A stretch of 64,000 nucleotides of DNA from Salicibibacter cibarius (GTDB lineage Bacteria > Bacillota > Bacilli > Bacillales > Marinococcaceae): NCBI RefSeq assembly GCF_016495725.1, contig NZ_CP054705.1, positions 1,488,001 through 1,552,000 on the forward strand, given 5' to 3'. Both the position numbers and the translations under genes were made by a program. The notes under the pieces are model-generated. The model was not told where the DNA came from and did not search any database. It was given only the letters and a program-made list of their open reading frames with translations. This document shows, in pieces, positions 26,909-35,868 of this stretch (the stretch's first letter is position 1; each line of letters starts with the position of its first letter).

Positions 26909-28123
26909 ATGGATAAACTAACCAGTATTCGTCATGATAAAACACAGATTGACCTTGTTCGTATGCGTCAATATCGCCTGGGCAGGGTGAGGGAACAACT
27001 TAAGTCGCTTGGATATGGCGGTATTGTCATTTTTGACCCTGTCAATTTGCGGTATGCGACTGGAAGTCGGAACATGCAAATTTTCATGTTAAGAAATCCT
27101 GCACGCTATGTTTTTATTCCAACAGAAGGACCTGTTATCTTATATGATTTTCCGAATTGTGAGCATCTCTCAGAAGGAATTGAAACTATTGATGAGGTTC
27201 GCCCGGCTAAGACAATGTCATATGTGTCAGCTGGGTATCATCTGCAGGAAACCGCAAAAGAATGGGCTCAGGAAATTGCGGATTTAATGCAACAATATGC
27301 TGGAAAAGATGAAAAACTTGCAGTGGATCGACTGGATCCTGCTGGAGCAATTGCGCTTGCAAATGAAGGTGTTCAGGTCGTGGATGGGCAAGAACCCATT
27401 GAACATGCTCGCAGTATCAAGAGTCAGGAAGAGATTGAAGCGATGAAGATTTCCGTTCGCACCACAGAGGCTGGTATGGTCCGGATGAAAGAAGCTTTAG
27501 TTCCGGGAATAACGGAGAATGAATTATGGTCACATCTGCATCAAACCAATATTGCCAATGGCGGGGATTATATTGAAACACGCTTATTAAGTTCGGGTCA
27601 TAGAACGAATCCGTGGTTTCAAGAATGTAGTAATAAGGTGATTGAAGACGGGGAAATCGTGGCCTTCGATACAGATTTGAATGGCCCTTTTGGTTATTAT
27701 ACGGATATTAGTCGTGCATTCTATTGTGGTGAAGGTGAACCGACAGATGAACAAAAACGGCTTTATCAGGCAGCTTTTGAACAAATTCAATACAACAAAG
27801 AATTGCTTAAGCCCGGGATGACCTTTAAGGAGTATGCAGATAAAAGTTGGGAAATTCCTGATGAATTTTTTGCTAACCGTTATTTTACTGTTGCACATGG
27901 CACAGGGCTCAGTGGAGAATATCCATACATTGTATATCCTCAGGATTTTGAAGAAAAGGGATATGACGGGGTTATTCAAGAAAATATGGTGATATCGGTA
28001 GAAAGCTATATTGGCGCCGAAGGCGGAAAAGAAGGGGTGAAACTCGAAGAACAATTATTGGTCACGGAAAATGGAACAGAAAATTTTTCGAACTTTCCAT
28101 TTGAAGAAAAGTTATTATCCTGA
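26909..28123 (+). CDS. M24-family metallohydrolase, DddP/DoeA-like
   Basis: The 404-residue protein has the creatinase N-domain and the M24 pita-bread C-domain. Metal-binding positions are visible in VAFDTDLNGPFGYYTDISRA (Asp, Asp, Asp), YFTVAHGTGLSG (His), ISVESYIGAEGG (Glu) and VKLEEQLLV (Glu). The doubled FDTD and the NMQIFMLRNPARYVF segment recall DMSP lyase DddP rather than a plain aminopeptidase; ectoine hydrolase DoeA is another M24 relative of this size. Its neighbour encodes a betaine-type binding protein, so the substrate is more likely a compatible solute than a peptide. Enzyme family sure, reaction unproven. Confidence 0.82.
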   Translation: MDKLTSIRHDKTQIDLVRMRQYRLGRVREQLKSLGYGGIVIFDPVNLRYATGSRNMQIFMLRNPARYVFIPTEGPVILYDFPNCEHLSEGIETIDEVRPAKTMSYVSAGYHLQETAKEWAQEIADLMQQYAGKDEKLAVDRLDPAGAIALANEGVQVVDGQEPIEHARSIKSQEEIEAMKISVRTTEAGMVRMKEALVPGITENELWSHLHQTNIANGGDYIETRLLSSGHRTNPWFQECSNKVIEDGEIVAFDTDLNGPFGYYTDISRAFYCGEGEPTDEQKRLYQAAFEQIQYNKELLKPGMTFKEYADKSWEIPDEFFANRYFTVAHGTGLSGEYPYIVYPQDFEEKGYDGVIQENMVISVESYIGAEGGKEGVKLEEQLLVTENGTENFSNFPFEEKLLS

Positions 28124-28215
28124 ATGGAACAACGCATAAGTTGAAAGAACCGCTACGTTCAATGCGTTGGACATGCAAATGTACATAATAGGGAAAATTT
28201 GGAGGGGTTATTTAG

Positions 28216-29079
28216 ATGAATAAAACATTCAGTATTGGCTTAGTTGGTTTGCTTACAATGACTGCCTGTGGAAATGGCAACGGTGAAGAAGGAAACGATG
28301 AAATTGGGGATTCTATTCAGATTGGTTATACCAATTATGCCGAGAATACAGTTGTATCCGCTATGTGGGCGCAATTATTAGAAGAGCAAGGATACGATGT
28401 GACACGATCAAGTTTGGAAAAAGCGGCTTTGTATGAAGGCGTTGAGACTGGTGATGTCGATATTGGCTTTTCTGCTTGGCTGCCTTTTACTGATGACCAT
28501 TTCGTCTCAGATGATGCGCATGATGTTCAAGAAGAGGGTGCTTTTTATGAAGGCACTGAACTAGGGATAGCCGTCCCTAGCTACATGGAAGATGTAGAGA
28601 CAATTGCCGACCTCAATGATTATGTAGATGAATTAGACGGAACGATTATAGGTATAGACCCCGGAGCGGCCATATCATCGACCACTGAAGAGGAAATTAT
28701 TCCCTATTATGATCTTGAATTCACGTTACAAACGTCTTCTGAGCAAGGGATGCTCAGTGCTTTTGACTCTGCGTACGCGGAAGAAGAACCTATTGCTGTG
28801 ACCCTTTGGAGCCCACACTGGACGTTTGGCAACTATGACATTAAATACTTGGGGGATCCTGATAACGTATACGGAGATGACGATGATATCTATTATATTG
28901 CACGTCATGGTTTAGCTGAAGAAGAATCTCAAATCATAGAGTGGCTTAACAATTTGCATTTCACAGACGATCAATTATCTGAACTGCTTACTCTGCAAAA
29001 CGAGTTAGAAGATGACGATGAAGCAGCACAGCAGTGGATGGAAAACAACCAAGAAGTTGTTGACGAATGGCTTGAGTAA
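28216..29079 (+). CDS. Glycine betaine-type ABC substrate-binding lipoprotein
   Basis: A short signal peptide ending LTMTACGN marks a lipoprotein anchored on Cys19. The mature protein follows the OpuAC/ProX family: SIQIGYTNYAENTVVSAMWA, YEGVETGDVDIGFSAWLPFT, and EPIAVTLWSPHWTFGNYDIK with the tryptophans that hold quaternary-amine solutes. It is rich in Asp and Glu, as in salt-adapted cells. No permease or ATPase gene is next to it, so it must work with a transporter encoded elsewhere. Probably cotranscribed with the M24 gene 92 bp upstream. Confidence 0.9.
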   Translation: MNKTFSIGLVGLLTMTACGNGNGEEGNDEIGDSIQIGYTNYAENTVVSAMWAQLLEEQGYDVTRSSLEKAALYEGVETGDVDIGFSAWLPFTDDHFVSDDAHDVQEEGAFYEGTELGIAVPSYMEDVETIADLNDYVDELDGTIIGIDPGAAISSTTEEEIIPYYDLEFTLQTSSEQGMLSAFDSAYAEEEPIAVTLWSPHWTFGNYDIKYLGDPDNVYGDDDDIYYIARHGLAEEESQIIEWLNNLHFTDDQLSELLTLQNELEDDDEAAQQWMENNQEVVDEWLE

Positions 29080-29161
29080 CTATCTTAGAGGAATCCTTTC
29101 ATCGTGCGAACACAGTAAAGAACATTTTTGTTCTGCAAACTAAATAAAGAACTATAATAGA

Positions 29162-29198
29162 AAATCCCACCGATAATTTGTCTTATCGGTGGGATTTT
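29162..29198 (+). terminator. Terminator of the binding-protein gene
   Basis: AAATCCCACCGATAA pairs perfectly with TTATCGGTGGGATTT over 15 bp with a 6-nt loop and a T-run. Confidence 0.88.
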
Positions 29199-29294
29199 TG
29201 TCTCAGGTGTTTTCAGAGGAGGAAAGCTGAATCATTAATATCTATCCGGTGATAGGAACATCAGATGAACAGCTTCCATACCCTGGACAGGTAT

Positions 29295-30224
29295 TCAAAT
29301 CATCTGCAATTGTTTGGATATGTCTTGAAGATTCGCTTTTGTGGAAATATCTTCAGCCAATAATGGGAGAAAAATTTTCTTCTGTTTTTTAAATTGCTCG
29401 TGAATCATTTGAATATAGTGCTGTTCTTGTTGTTTTCGTTTTTGGAAAAAGACAGAAGCATCGGCTTCGTCGGGTAGGCATTTATTGATGATTAATGTAT
29501 TCACGTTCATTTTCGCTTGAGCAAGCTGATCAACCGCCCGCGACGTCTCTTCAATCGGGAGCCGTTCAGGTGTAAGCACATACACGAAGCCTGTTTTTCT
29601 TTTGTCTAAAAACCATTTCCTCGCTTCCGCAAATTTTTGCTTTCGCTTCATTAACGTTTGATAAATAGGGTCTTCGACAGGCTCCCCATCATTTAATAGT
29701 TGGCTGTAGTTTTCATTTACCGTACGCCTGCGTTTTAACATGCCATCGATCCATGCTTCCATCATCTCCGGCAAAGAAAGCAGCCGCAACGTATGCCCGG
29801 TGGGCGCAGTATCAAAAACGATCAGATCAAAGTGACCGGTTTGCTCGAGAATGATGTTCACAAGGGCGTCAAAAAGGGCGGACTCATCAGCCCCCGGTGT
29901 GTTGGCGGCCATGTCGATTTGTCTGTGTACTTCACTTACGCGATGGGCATGGACGAGCCCCTGCAAATTTTCCTTGACGCCTTCGATGTAGCGTTTTGAT
30001 TCTTCCCCTGCGTCAATTTCCAACCCATATAAATTTGTTTGCAACCGCGAAATGGTGTTTCCAATGCTTACGGCAAACAAATCTTCAAGATTATGGGCGG
30101 GATCGGTGGAAACGAGCAGTACTTTTTTGTCGTTTTGGGCGGCGGAAAGGGCAAAGGCAGCGGAGCACGTTGATTTGCCCACCCCGCCTTTTCCGCCGAA
30201 AAAGACAACCGAATGGTTTTGCAT
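29295..30224 (-). CDS. ArsA/GET3-family ATPase
   Basis: The 309-residue protein has the deviant P-loop FFGGKGGVGKSTCSAAFALS at residues 9-28, the switch motif VSTDPAHNLEDLF, and FDLIVFDTAPTGHTLRLLSL. ArsA/GET3 ATPases dimerise on ATP and drive transport or membrane insertion; single-domain bacterial forms often have no link to arsenic. It is the last gene of a minus-strand unit with CstA (11 bp upstream) and a cory-CC-star protein, a combination that suggests a role connected to the CstA transporter or small membrane partner. Confidence 0.88.
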   Translation of the reverse strand: MQNHSVVFFGGKGGVGKSTCSAAFALSAAQNDKKVLLVSTDPAHNLEDLFAVSIGNTISRLQTNLYGLEIDAGEESKRYIEGVKENLQGLVHAHRVSEVHRQIDMAANTPGADESALFDALVNIILEQTGHFDLIVFDTAPTGHTLRLLSLPEMMEAWIDGMLKRRRTVNENYSQLLNDGEPVEDPIYQTLMKRKQKFAEARKWFLDKRKTGFVYVLTPERLPIEETSRAVDQLAQAKMNVNTLIINKCLPDEADASVFFQKRKQQEQHYIQMIHEQFKKQKKIFLPLLAEDISTKANLQDISKQLQMI

Positions 30225-30235
30225 ATACGGCCTCC

Positions 30236-31957
30236 TTATTGGTCATCCTCTAGCTTTTCGCCTCTTTCATTTTTAAATAGGACATAGGCCTCCAAGATAA
30301 TCCACATGGCAAATACGAGCACGATGGATCCAAGAACGACGAGCAGCCAATCGCCCCACCATTCCGTACTAATTTGGGTGATTAAAGCAAAAACCGTCAT
30401 TACAATGAGAAAGACCATCGGTATAAACGAGATGAGAAAGTTTCTTCCCTGTCGGATCAACCATATCGAAATGAGCATAAGGACGATGCCGGCGAGTAAC
30501 TGATTGGTCGTGCCGAAAAGCGGCCATAAAATATAACCGCCACCTCCCAGCCCTCTTTCCTCTTCAGGAAGGAGGACAAGGATGAAACTTGCACCAACGG
30601 CGATGGATGTTGCCACGTGTTTTTTCGTCAGCGTGACAGCCTTGTACTCACGGCCAAGCTCAGAGATAATGTAGCGCATTAATCGCGTGCCGGTGTCCAT
30701 CGTTGTCGCCGCGAAGCTCACGACAATAACGGCTGCTATCGTCTGGGCGATTGCCTCGGGGACGAACAAGCCGGTGGCAAGTTGGGCGGCACCTTCAATA
30801 AAATTGCCGAGCCCTTCCTCATTCGCAACGTTAAAACTAGGGTAAGCCGCTAAAAAGTCGTCTGTCGTGGCGAACAAGGTTCCAACGGCAATGATCGATA
30901 TAAGCGCGACTACGCCTTCTCCTACAGCGCCCCCATAACCGACAAGGCGGGCGTCTGTTTCCTTATTCAATTGCTTGGAAGAGGTACCCGAAGCCACAAG
31001 CGAGTGGAAACCGGATACGGCACCGCAGGCAATCGTAATAAAGAGAAGCGGGAGCCAGGAAACATCATCCACGGAACGCGTAGTCGGAGCCGTTACTTCC
31101 GGGTTTAAAAACAGCAGACCGATTAAAAAGATGGTCAAACCGACAAACGTTTGATGTGCGTTAATGTAATCTCGAGGCTGCAGCAATTTCCACACGGGAA
31201 GTGTAGAAGCCACGTAGACATACGCGAACAAAATGAGCAGCCAGATCAAAAAGGACATGGTCACCGCGTCCAAACCGAAAGCGATGGTCGCGTCTTCTCC
31301 GCCGAGATACTGCACGAGATCGATTTGCAGAGCCGGTATGTAAGTGGAGAGGACAGCTGTTCCATACATAACAACCAAGGCAATGATGGATGGAAGAAGC
31401 ATTCCTTTTCCCCGGCGCAGAAAGTAAACCCCGATAATCACAGCGAGAGGAATTTGAATTAACACAGAAAGAACACTGGCCGGATATGTGATGAACAAAT
31501 TGGCAATCACCCAGCCAAAGACGGCAACCACCATGACCAAAAGCAGCAGTATGATAAATAAAAAGAGCAACTTTGCCCGTCGCCCGATTAAGCGGTTGGC
31601 TAATGTGCCGATGGATCGTCCTTTGTTTCGTGCCGAAATGACAAGGGCGCCAAAATCATGGACGCCGGCGGCGAAAACGGTTCCGAGAATGACCCATAGA
31701 AAAGCGGGCAGCCAACCCCAGTAAACGGCAATGGCCGGCCCCATAATCGGAGCGGCACCGGCAATGGACGTAAAATGATGGGCCCAAAGGACACTTTTTC
31801 TCGTAGGTACAAAATCAACCCCGTCATTATACTGATGAGCAGGTGTTTGAAAGTTCGGATCCAAACGGTAAATATGTCTCGCGATATATTTGGAGTAAAA
31901 GCGATATCCAAAGGCGAGAACAATCATACCGAGGATCGCAAGCAAAATTCCCGACAT
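30236..31957 (-). CDS. cstA: CstA-family transporter (first copy)
   Basis: The 573-residue membrane protein matches the carbon starvation CstA family (pyruvate/peptide uptake): KYIARHIYRLDPNFQTPAHQ, FVPTRKSVLWAHHFTSIAGA, GPAIAVYWGWLPAFLWVILG and FAAGVHDFGALVISARNKGR are hallmark blocks. E. coli members (CstA, BtsT) import pyruvate or peptides by proton symport. It is followed within 11 bp by the ArsA-like gene and preceded by the cory-CC-star gene. It is a close paralogue of the protein at 32883-34622. Confidence 0.92.
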   Translation of the reverse strand: MSGILLAILGMIVLAFGYRFYSKYIARHIYRLDPNFQTPAHQYNDGVDFVPTRKSVLWAHHFTSIAGAAPIMGPAIAVYWGWLPAFLWVILGTVFAAGVHDFGALVISARNKGRSIGTLANRLIGRRAKLLFLFIILLLLVMVVAVFGWVIANLFITYPASVLSVLIQIPLAVIIGVYFLRRGKGMLLPSIIALVVMYGTAVLSTYIPALQIDLVQYLGGEDATIAFGLDAVTMSFLIWLLILFAYVYVASTLPVWKLLQPRDYINAHQTFVGLTIFLIGLLFLNPEVTAPTTRSVDDVSWLPLLFITIACGAVSGFHSLVASGTSSKQLNKETDARLVGYGGAVGEGVVALISIIAVGTLFATTDDFLAAYPSFNVANEEGLGNFIEGAAQLATGLFVPEAIAQTIAAVIVVSFAATTMDTGTRLMRYIISELGREYKAVTLTKKHVATSIAVGASFILVLLPEEERGLGGGGYILWPLFGTTNQLLAGIVLMLISIWLIRQGRNFLISFIPMVFLIVMTVFALITQISTEWWGDWLLVVLGSIVLVFAMWIILEAYVLFKNERGEKLEDDQ

Positions 31958-32044
31958 TCATGATCACATCCTACTAAAATATTGAAAGCGATTCAGCGTC
32001 CATTATAAAAATTTGACATATTTTTTGCAATAACAAGGATTCAG

Positions 32045-32078
32045 TGAACCTCGCCACCTAAATTAAAGATTTTGAAGG
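32045..32078 (-). repeat. Solo right-end copy of the TnpB-related element
   Basis: Read on the minus strand, this segment matches the right end of the element at 1552-3150 at about 29 of 32 positions (TCAAAATCTT..ATTTAGGTGG then GAGGTTCAC). No transposase sequence accompanies it. It lies between the cory-CC-star and cstA genes. Confidence 0.6.
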
Positions 32079-32128
32079 GGATTTCTCGGCAAACATGTTA
32101 AAAAAGAAGCAAGAGTTAGACTTGCTTC

Positions 32129-32392
32129 TTAGCAACAACGAATACCATCCAATGGGGATTTTTCCATACCCATTCGCAAATGCCAATCATGAAAGTCTTC
32201 AATCATTTCCGGATACAACTCTAGCGTATAGTAGGAAACAGGGTTCGGCAATCCTAGCATTTCGGAAAAAGAGAGCAGGTAAAAAATATCATTTTCGTCT
32301 CGAAGCTCCCGTTTAATCTCGGCACGATGCGGCAAACGAAGCACTTCATCATAAAACGCCAGGGCACGTGATAGCTGATCTTTCAACCCCAA
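32129..32392 (-). CDS. cory-CC-star family small protein
   Basis: The 87-residue protein ends in GIRCC followed directly by the stop codon, the signature that gives the cory-CC-star family its name; the body reads LKDQLSRALAFYDEVLRLPH, ENDIFYLLSFSEMLGLPNPV, SYYTLELYPEMIEDFHDWHL. The family is found beside CstA-type transporters and ArsA-like ATPases, as here. The terminal Cys pair could bind metal or be a handle for the ATPase, but no function is known to me. Start at 32392; a slightly shorter start is possible. Confidence 0.72.
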   Translation of the reverse strand: MGLKDQLSRALAFYDEVLRLPHRAEIKRELRDENDIFYLLSFSEMLGLPNPVSYYTLELYPEMIEDFHDWHLRMGMEKSPLDGIRCC

Positions 32393-32511
32393 TGGTGACC
32401 CTCCATTTCATTGTTTTCCACGTATTATAGCAAATGAATCCGTAATGACGAAAATTTTTCACAGGTGATGTGGGGTCTACGGACATTAGTTCGTGATTCA
32501 GTGTTTGTCTT

Positions 32512-32715
32512 GTTCCTCTCGAAGCAGCTCGACTTCCGTCCGGGGAATTACTATGCTTCATTAGTTCCTCTCGAAGCAGCTCGACTTCCGTCCGGGGAAT
32601 TACTATGCTTCATTAGTTCCTCTCGAAGCAGCTCGACTTCCGTCCGGGGAATTATTATGCTTCATTAGTTCCTCTCGAAGCAGCTCGATCTCTGTCCGAG
32701 GGATTACTATGCACT
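32512..32715. repeat. 52-bp tandem repeat array (about 3.9 units)
   Basis: Units begin at 32512, 32564, 32616 and 32668 and read GTTCCTCTCGAAGCAGCTCG, ACTTCCGTCCGGGGAATTAC, TATGCTTCATTA. The first three are almost identical; the fourth has drifted and is shortened. TTCC...GGAA ends make each unit an interrupted palindrome. No open frame is conserved. Confidence 0.9.
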
Positions 32716-32882
32716 TGTTCAACTCGGAGCACCCACATCCATACCCAACCTGGAACGGAAACTAATGTCGGGTAAGGGTACAATGAAAGATCCAATTGCA
32801 CCCCATAACGGAAAAGAATGCTGTTCGGAGGTGCAATCGCATCTATTTTTTACAGTTGACCTTAAAAGGTAAAGCAACCTAT

Positions 32883-34622
32883 TTACTGGTCGTCATCTTC
32901 CAGTCCTTGCGTTTTATCATTTTTAAACAACAGATAGGCTTCCAGGCAAATCCAGACGGCAAAAATGAGAATGATCGCACCCAGGATAAAGAGGAGCATG
33001 TTGGCTTCCGTCCCGTACCAAGCCCATTGTCCCCAAACTTGGGAGATCATCGCCCAAAGTGTCATGAAGAGTACAAATACCATTGGAATAAAGGTGACGA
33101 GGAAGTTACGCCCTTGTTTTCGCAGCCAGATCGAAATGAGCAAGAGCGCGATTCCCGCGAGCAACTGATTCGATGTCCCGAACAACGGCCAGAGGAGATA
33201 ACCACCCGCGCCGAAACCTCTTTCATCTCCCGGCATGAGGACAAGCGCCATACTTGAGCCAACAGCAATGGCTGTCGCCACGTGCTTTTTCGTCAGAGCA
33301 TAAGCCTTATACTCAGTAGCGATCTCGGAGATAATGTAGCGCATCAAGCGAACGGCGGTGTCTAGGGTGGTTGCGGCAAAGCTGACCACGATGACGGCCA
33401 CGATCGTTTGAGCGGCCGCTTCCGGAATCAAGAGTCCACTCGCGAGATTGGCGGCACCTTCAACGAAATTGTTCAAACCAATTTCATTGGCAGTCGTAAA
33501 ACTGGAATAAGTGGCGGTAAATTCATCTTGGGATGAAAATAAAGTGACAACGGCTATGATCGAGAGGAGCGCGAGGATTCCTTCGCCAATAGCACCTCCG
33601 TAACCAACTGCGCGAGCGTCGGTTTCCTTGTTCAATTGTTTGGATGTCGTTCCTGAGGAGACAAGGGAATGAAAGCCTGAAATCGCCCCGCAGGCAATGG
33701 TAATGAAAAGAAGCGGAAACCAGGAAACGTCATCGACGGAACGAGCTACAGGCGCATTGACTTCCGGATTGGTGACCAACAGTCCGAAGTACAAAAGCCC
33801 GAGGCCGACGATAAGTTGGTGGGCATTAATATAATCCCGTGGTTGCAATAGTTTCCAGACGGGTAACGTAGAAGCAAAGTAGACATAAATCATCAAGATG
33901 GTAATCCATATGAAAAACGCCATGGAAACAGCATCTAACCCGAAGGCGACAGTTGCATCTTCGCCGCCGAAGTAGCTCACCAAGTCAATTTGTAACGCGG
34001 GAATCCCGCTTGCAAGCACGGCTGTTCCATACATAATAATTAAGGCGATGATGGATGGAAACAGCAAGCCTTTTCCGCGCCGAAGAAAATAGAGCCCAAT
34101 GATCACCGCGAGCGGGATCTGAATAAAGATGGATAACACACTTGCCGGAAAAGAGACAAACAGATTGGCAATGACCCAGGCAAAGACAGCATTAACCATC
34201 AATACGAGAATGAGGATAATAAAAAGGAACAACATTTTTGCCCGCCGGCCGATTAAACGGTCGGCAAGTGTACCGATAGAACGTCCCTTGTTGCGCACGG
34301 ACAGTACGATCGCCCCAAAGTCATGAACACCGGCCGCGAAGACGGTTCCAAGAACGATCCAAATAAAAGCGGGCAGCCACCCCCAGTAAACGGCAATGGC
34401 CGGTCCCAGGATCGGCGCGGCACCTGCAACTGAGGTGAAATGATGTGCCCAAACGACGCTTCTTTTCGTTGGAACAAAATCGACGCCATCGTTAAACTGG
34501 TGAGCAGGAGTGACAAAGTCGGGATCAAGACGATAAATTTTTCTGGCTATAAACTTGGAATAGTATAAGTATCCCAGCGCGAATATGATGAGTCCAATGG
34601 CAGCTACTCCTATTCCCGGCAT
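32883..34622 (-). CDS. cstA: CstA-family transporter (second copy)
   Basis: This 579-residue protein shares long identical blocks with the CstA at 30236-31957 (KYIARKIYRLDP.., VWAHHFTSVAGAAPILGPAI, STLPVWKLLQPRDYINAHQ, DVSWFPLLFITIACGAISGF), so the two arose by tandem duplication of a pyruvate/peptide-type transporter. About sixteen membrane helices are expected. Upstream (34623-34907) lies its promoter region; downstream is the 52-bp array, which separates it from the cory-CC-star unit, so it is likely monocistronic. Confidence 0.92.
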   Translation of the reverse strand: MPGIGVAAIGLIIFALGYLYYSKFIARKIYRLDPDFVTPAHQFNDGVDFVPTKRSVVWAHHFTSVAGAAPILGPAIAVYWGWLPAFIWIVLGTVFAAGVHDFGAIVLSVRNKGRSIGTLADRLIGRRAKMLFLFIILILVLMVNAVFAWVIANLFVSFPASVLSIFIQIPLAVIIGLYFLRRGKGLLFPSIIALIIMYGTAVLASGIPALQIDLVSYFGGEDATVAFGLDAVSMAFFIWITILMIYVYFASTLPVWKLLQPRDYINAHQLIVGLGLLYFGLLVTNPEVNAPVARSVDDVSWFPLLFITIACGAISGFHSLVSSGTTSKQLNKETDARAVGYGGAIGEGILALLSIIAVVTLFSSQDEFTATYSSFTTANEIGLNNFVEGAANLASGLLIPEAAAQTIVAVIVVSFAATTLDTAVRLMRYIISEIATEYKAYALTKKHVATAIAVGSSMALVLMPGDERGFGAGGYLLWPLFGTSNQLLAGIALLLISIWLRKQGRNFLVTFIPMVFVLFMTLWAMISQVWGQWAWYGTEANMLLFILGAIILIFAVWICLEAYLLFKNDKTQGLEDDDQ

Positions 34623-34811
34623 ACAACTTTCACATCCTTTTTAAAATTATGAAATATTCTCTCAGTATACCATAATATGGACGAACACTGACAAAAATTC
34701 CATTTAAAAAAGAATGTTTGTTACAAGGTTAAAAAAATTCGGTGATTACTTGTATAATCTGTTGCAATAGGAACTTAAACGTGTTACCTTGTTAATGTGA
34801 AAGTGATGAAC

Positions 34812-34907
34812 GAACTGTGAATCACAGGCCTCTGCTCGATCAAAAGATCCAACAGGGTTAATCGTATATCACTTCAGAATTTAAGTTTAAGGAGGCCTTT
34901 GTACGAG
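34812..34907 (+). promoter_or_regulatory. 5' leader of the cold-shock gene
   Basis: A leader with a CTGTGA/TCACAG palindrome at 34812-34824 and other self-complementary words precedes the cold-shock gene. Cold-shock mRNAs commonly have long structured leaders; a regulatory role here is inferred. Confidence 0.35.
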
Positions 34908-35105
34908 ATGAAAGGCACAGTAAAATGGTTTAACGCAGAAAAAGGGTTCGGTTTTATCGAACGGGAGGATGGAGATGACGTATTCGTTCACTTCTCCGCA
35001 ATCCAAGCCGAAGGATTCAAAACGTTGGATGACGGCGAAACGGTAGAATTTGAAATTGTTGAAGGCGATCGTGGCCCTCAAGCGGCTAACGTTGTGCGTC
35101 AATAG
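34908..35105 (+). CDS. CspA/CspB-family cold-shock protein
   Basis: The 65-residue protein is a classical five-stranded cold-shock domain: [20 protein letters not shown] with RNP1 (KGFGFI) and [20 protein letters not shown] with RNP2 (VFVHF). It binds single-stranded RNA/DNA and acts as an RNA chaperone. AAGGAGG at 34889-34895 allows either TTG 34899 or, as usual for the family, ATG 34908. A terminator follows at 35118-35161. Confidence 0.95.
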   Translation: MKGTVKWFNAEKGFGFIEREDGDDVFVHFSAIQAEGFKTLDDGETVEFEIVEGDRGPQAANVVRQ

Positions 35106-35117
35106 AGAATCATAGGG

Positions 35118-35161
35118 AATAGCGATTCCGTGTAGACATCAATCACGGGATCGCTTTTTTT
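35118..35161 (+). terminator. Terminator of the cold-shock gene
   Basis: AGCGATTCCGTG pairs with CACGGGATCGCT, followed by TTTTTTT. Confidence 0.85.
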
Positions 35162-35249
35162 ACACTTTAAGAATGTTTACCTTTATTAAAGTATAAGTAA
35201 AACTAAGGCTTCCACTATAAAGACTTAGTGGAAGCCTTAGTTTTTCTAA
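35162..35249 (+). repeat. Hairpin repeat family, copy A
   Basis: Begins directly after the cold-shock terminator with ACACTTTAAGAATGTTTA, contains AAAGTATAAGT, then a perfect 18-bp stem with 8-nt loop (35200-35217/35226-35243) and ends CCTTAGTTTTTCTAA, 34 bp before the next start codon. Highly similar to copy B1 at 39804-39899. Confidence 0.75.
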
Positions 35250-35283
35250 AATCCCCTGTTTTGGCTTTGGGAGAGGAGTTATC

Positions 35284-35868
35284 ATGTTTAAAGTAGCTTT
35301 GGGAGAAGATCTGTACTTACATCTTATTGAGGTGCAACACGCCCAAGAATTATATTCAGTTGTACACGCTTCCCGAGGTCACCTCAGGCGATGGTTGCCG
35401 TGGGTTGATGCCATGAAGACCGTGGCGGATTATCAACCGGTCATTCACGCTTGGCTCCAACAATATGCGGATGGCAGAGGGTTTCAGGCGGGGATTAAGA
35501 AAGACGGCGTTCTTGTCGGCGTTATCGGTTTACATGACATCGACTGGATGAACAAAAGGACGTCTTTGGGTTATTGGCTTTCCGAAGCGTATACCGGGCA
35601 AGGTATTATGACAAAAGCTACACAAGCGGTATTGGCGATCGTATTTAACGATTATCAATTAAACCGTGTGCAAATCCAATGCGGAATGACCAATTATGAA
35701 AGCCAGGCGATCCCAAAAAGGCTTGGTTTCCGTTTTGAGGGCGTCGTTCGTGATGGGGAATGGCTATATGATCACTACCATGACCTCGTGCAATATAGTT
35801 TATTGCGGGAAGAATGGATACGGTATATTACTAGGGATGAGATGCGGGAGGTGAAAGGATGGAATTAA
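35284..35868 (+). CDS. RimL/YdaF-type GNAT acetyltransferase
   Basis: The 194-residue protein follows the ribosomal-protein-alanine acetyltransferase group: RGHLRRWLPWVDAMKTVADY, GVIGLHDIDWMNKRTSLGYW, LSEAYTGQGIMTKATQAVLA with the acetyl-CoA loop, and NYESQAIPKRLGFRFEGVVR. The substrate may be a protein N-terminus or a small amine. GGGAGAGGAG precedes ATG 35284. It overlaps the next gene by 10 bp. Confidence 0.9.
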   Translation: MFKVALGEDLYLHLIEVQHAQELYSVVHASRGHLRRWLPWVDAMKTVADYQPVIHAWLQQYADGRGFQAGIKKDGVLVGVIGLHDIDWMNKRTSLGYWLSEAYTGQGIMTKATQAVLAIVFNDYQLNRVQIQCGMTNYESQAIPKRLGFRFEGVVRDGEWLYDHYHDLVQYSLLREEWIRYITRDEMREVKGWN

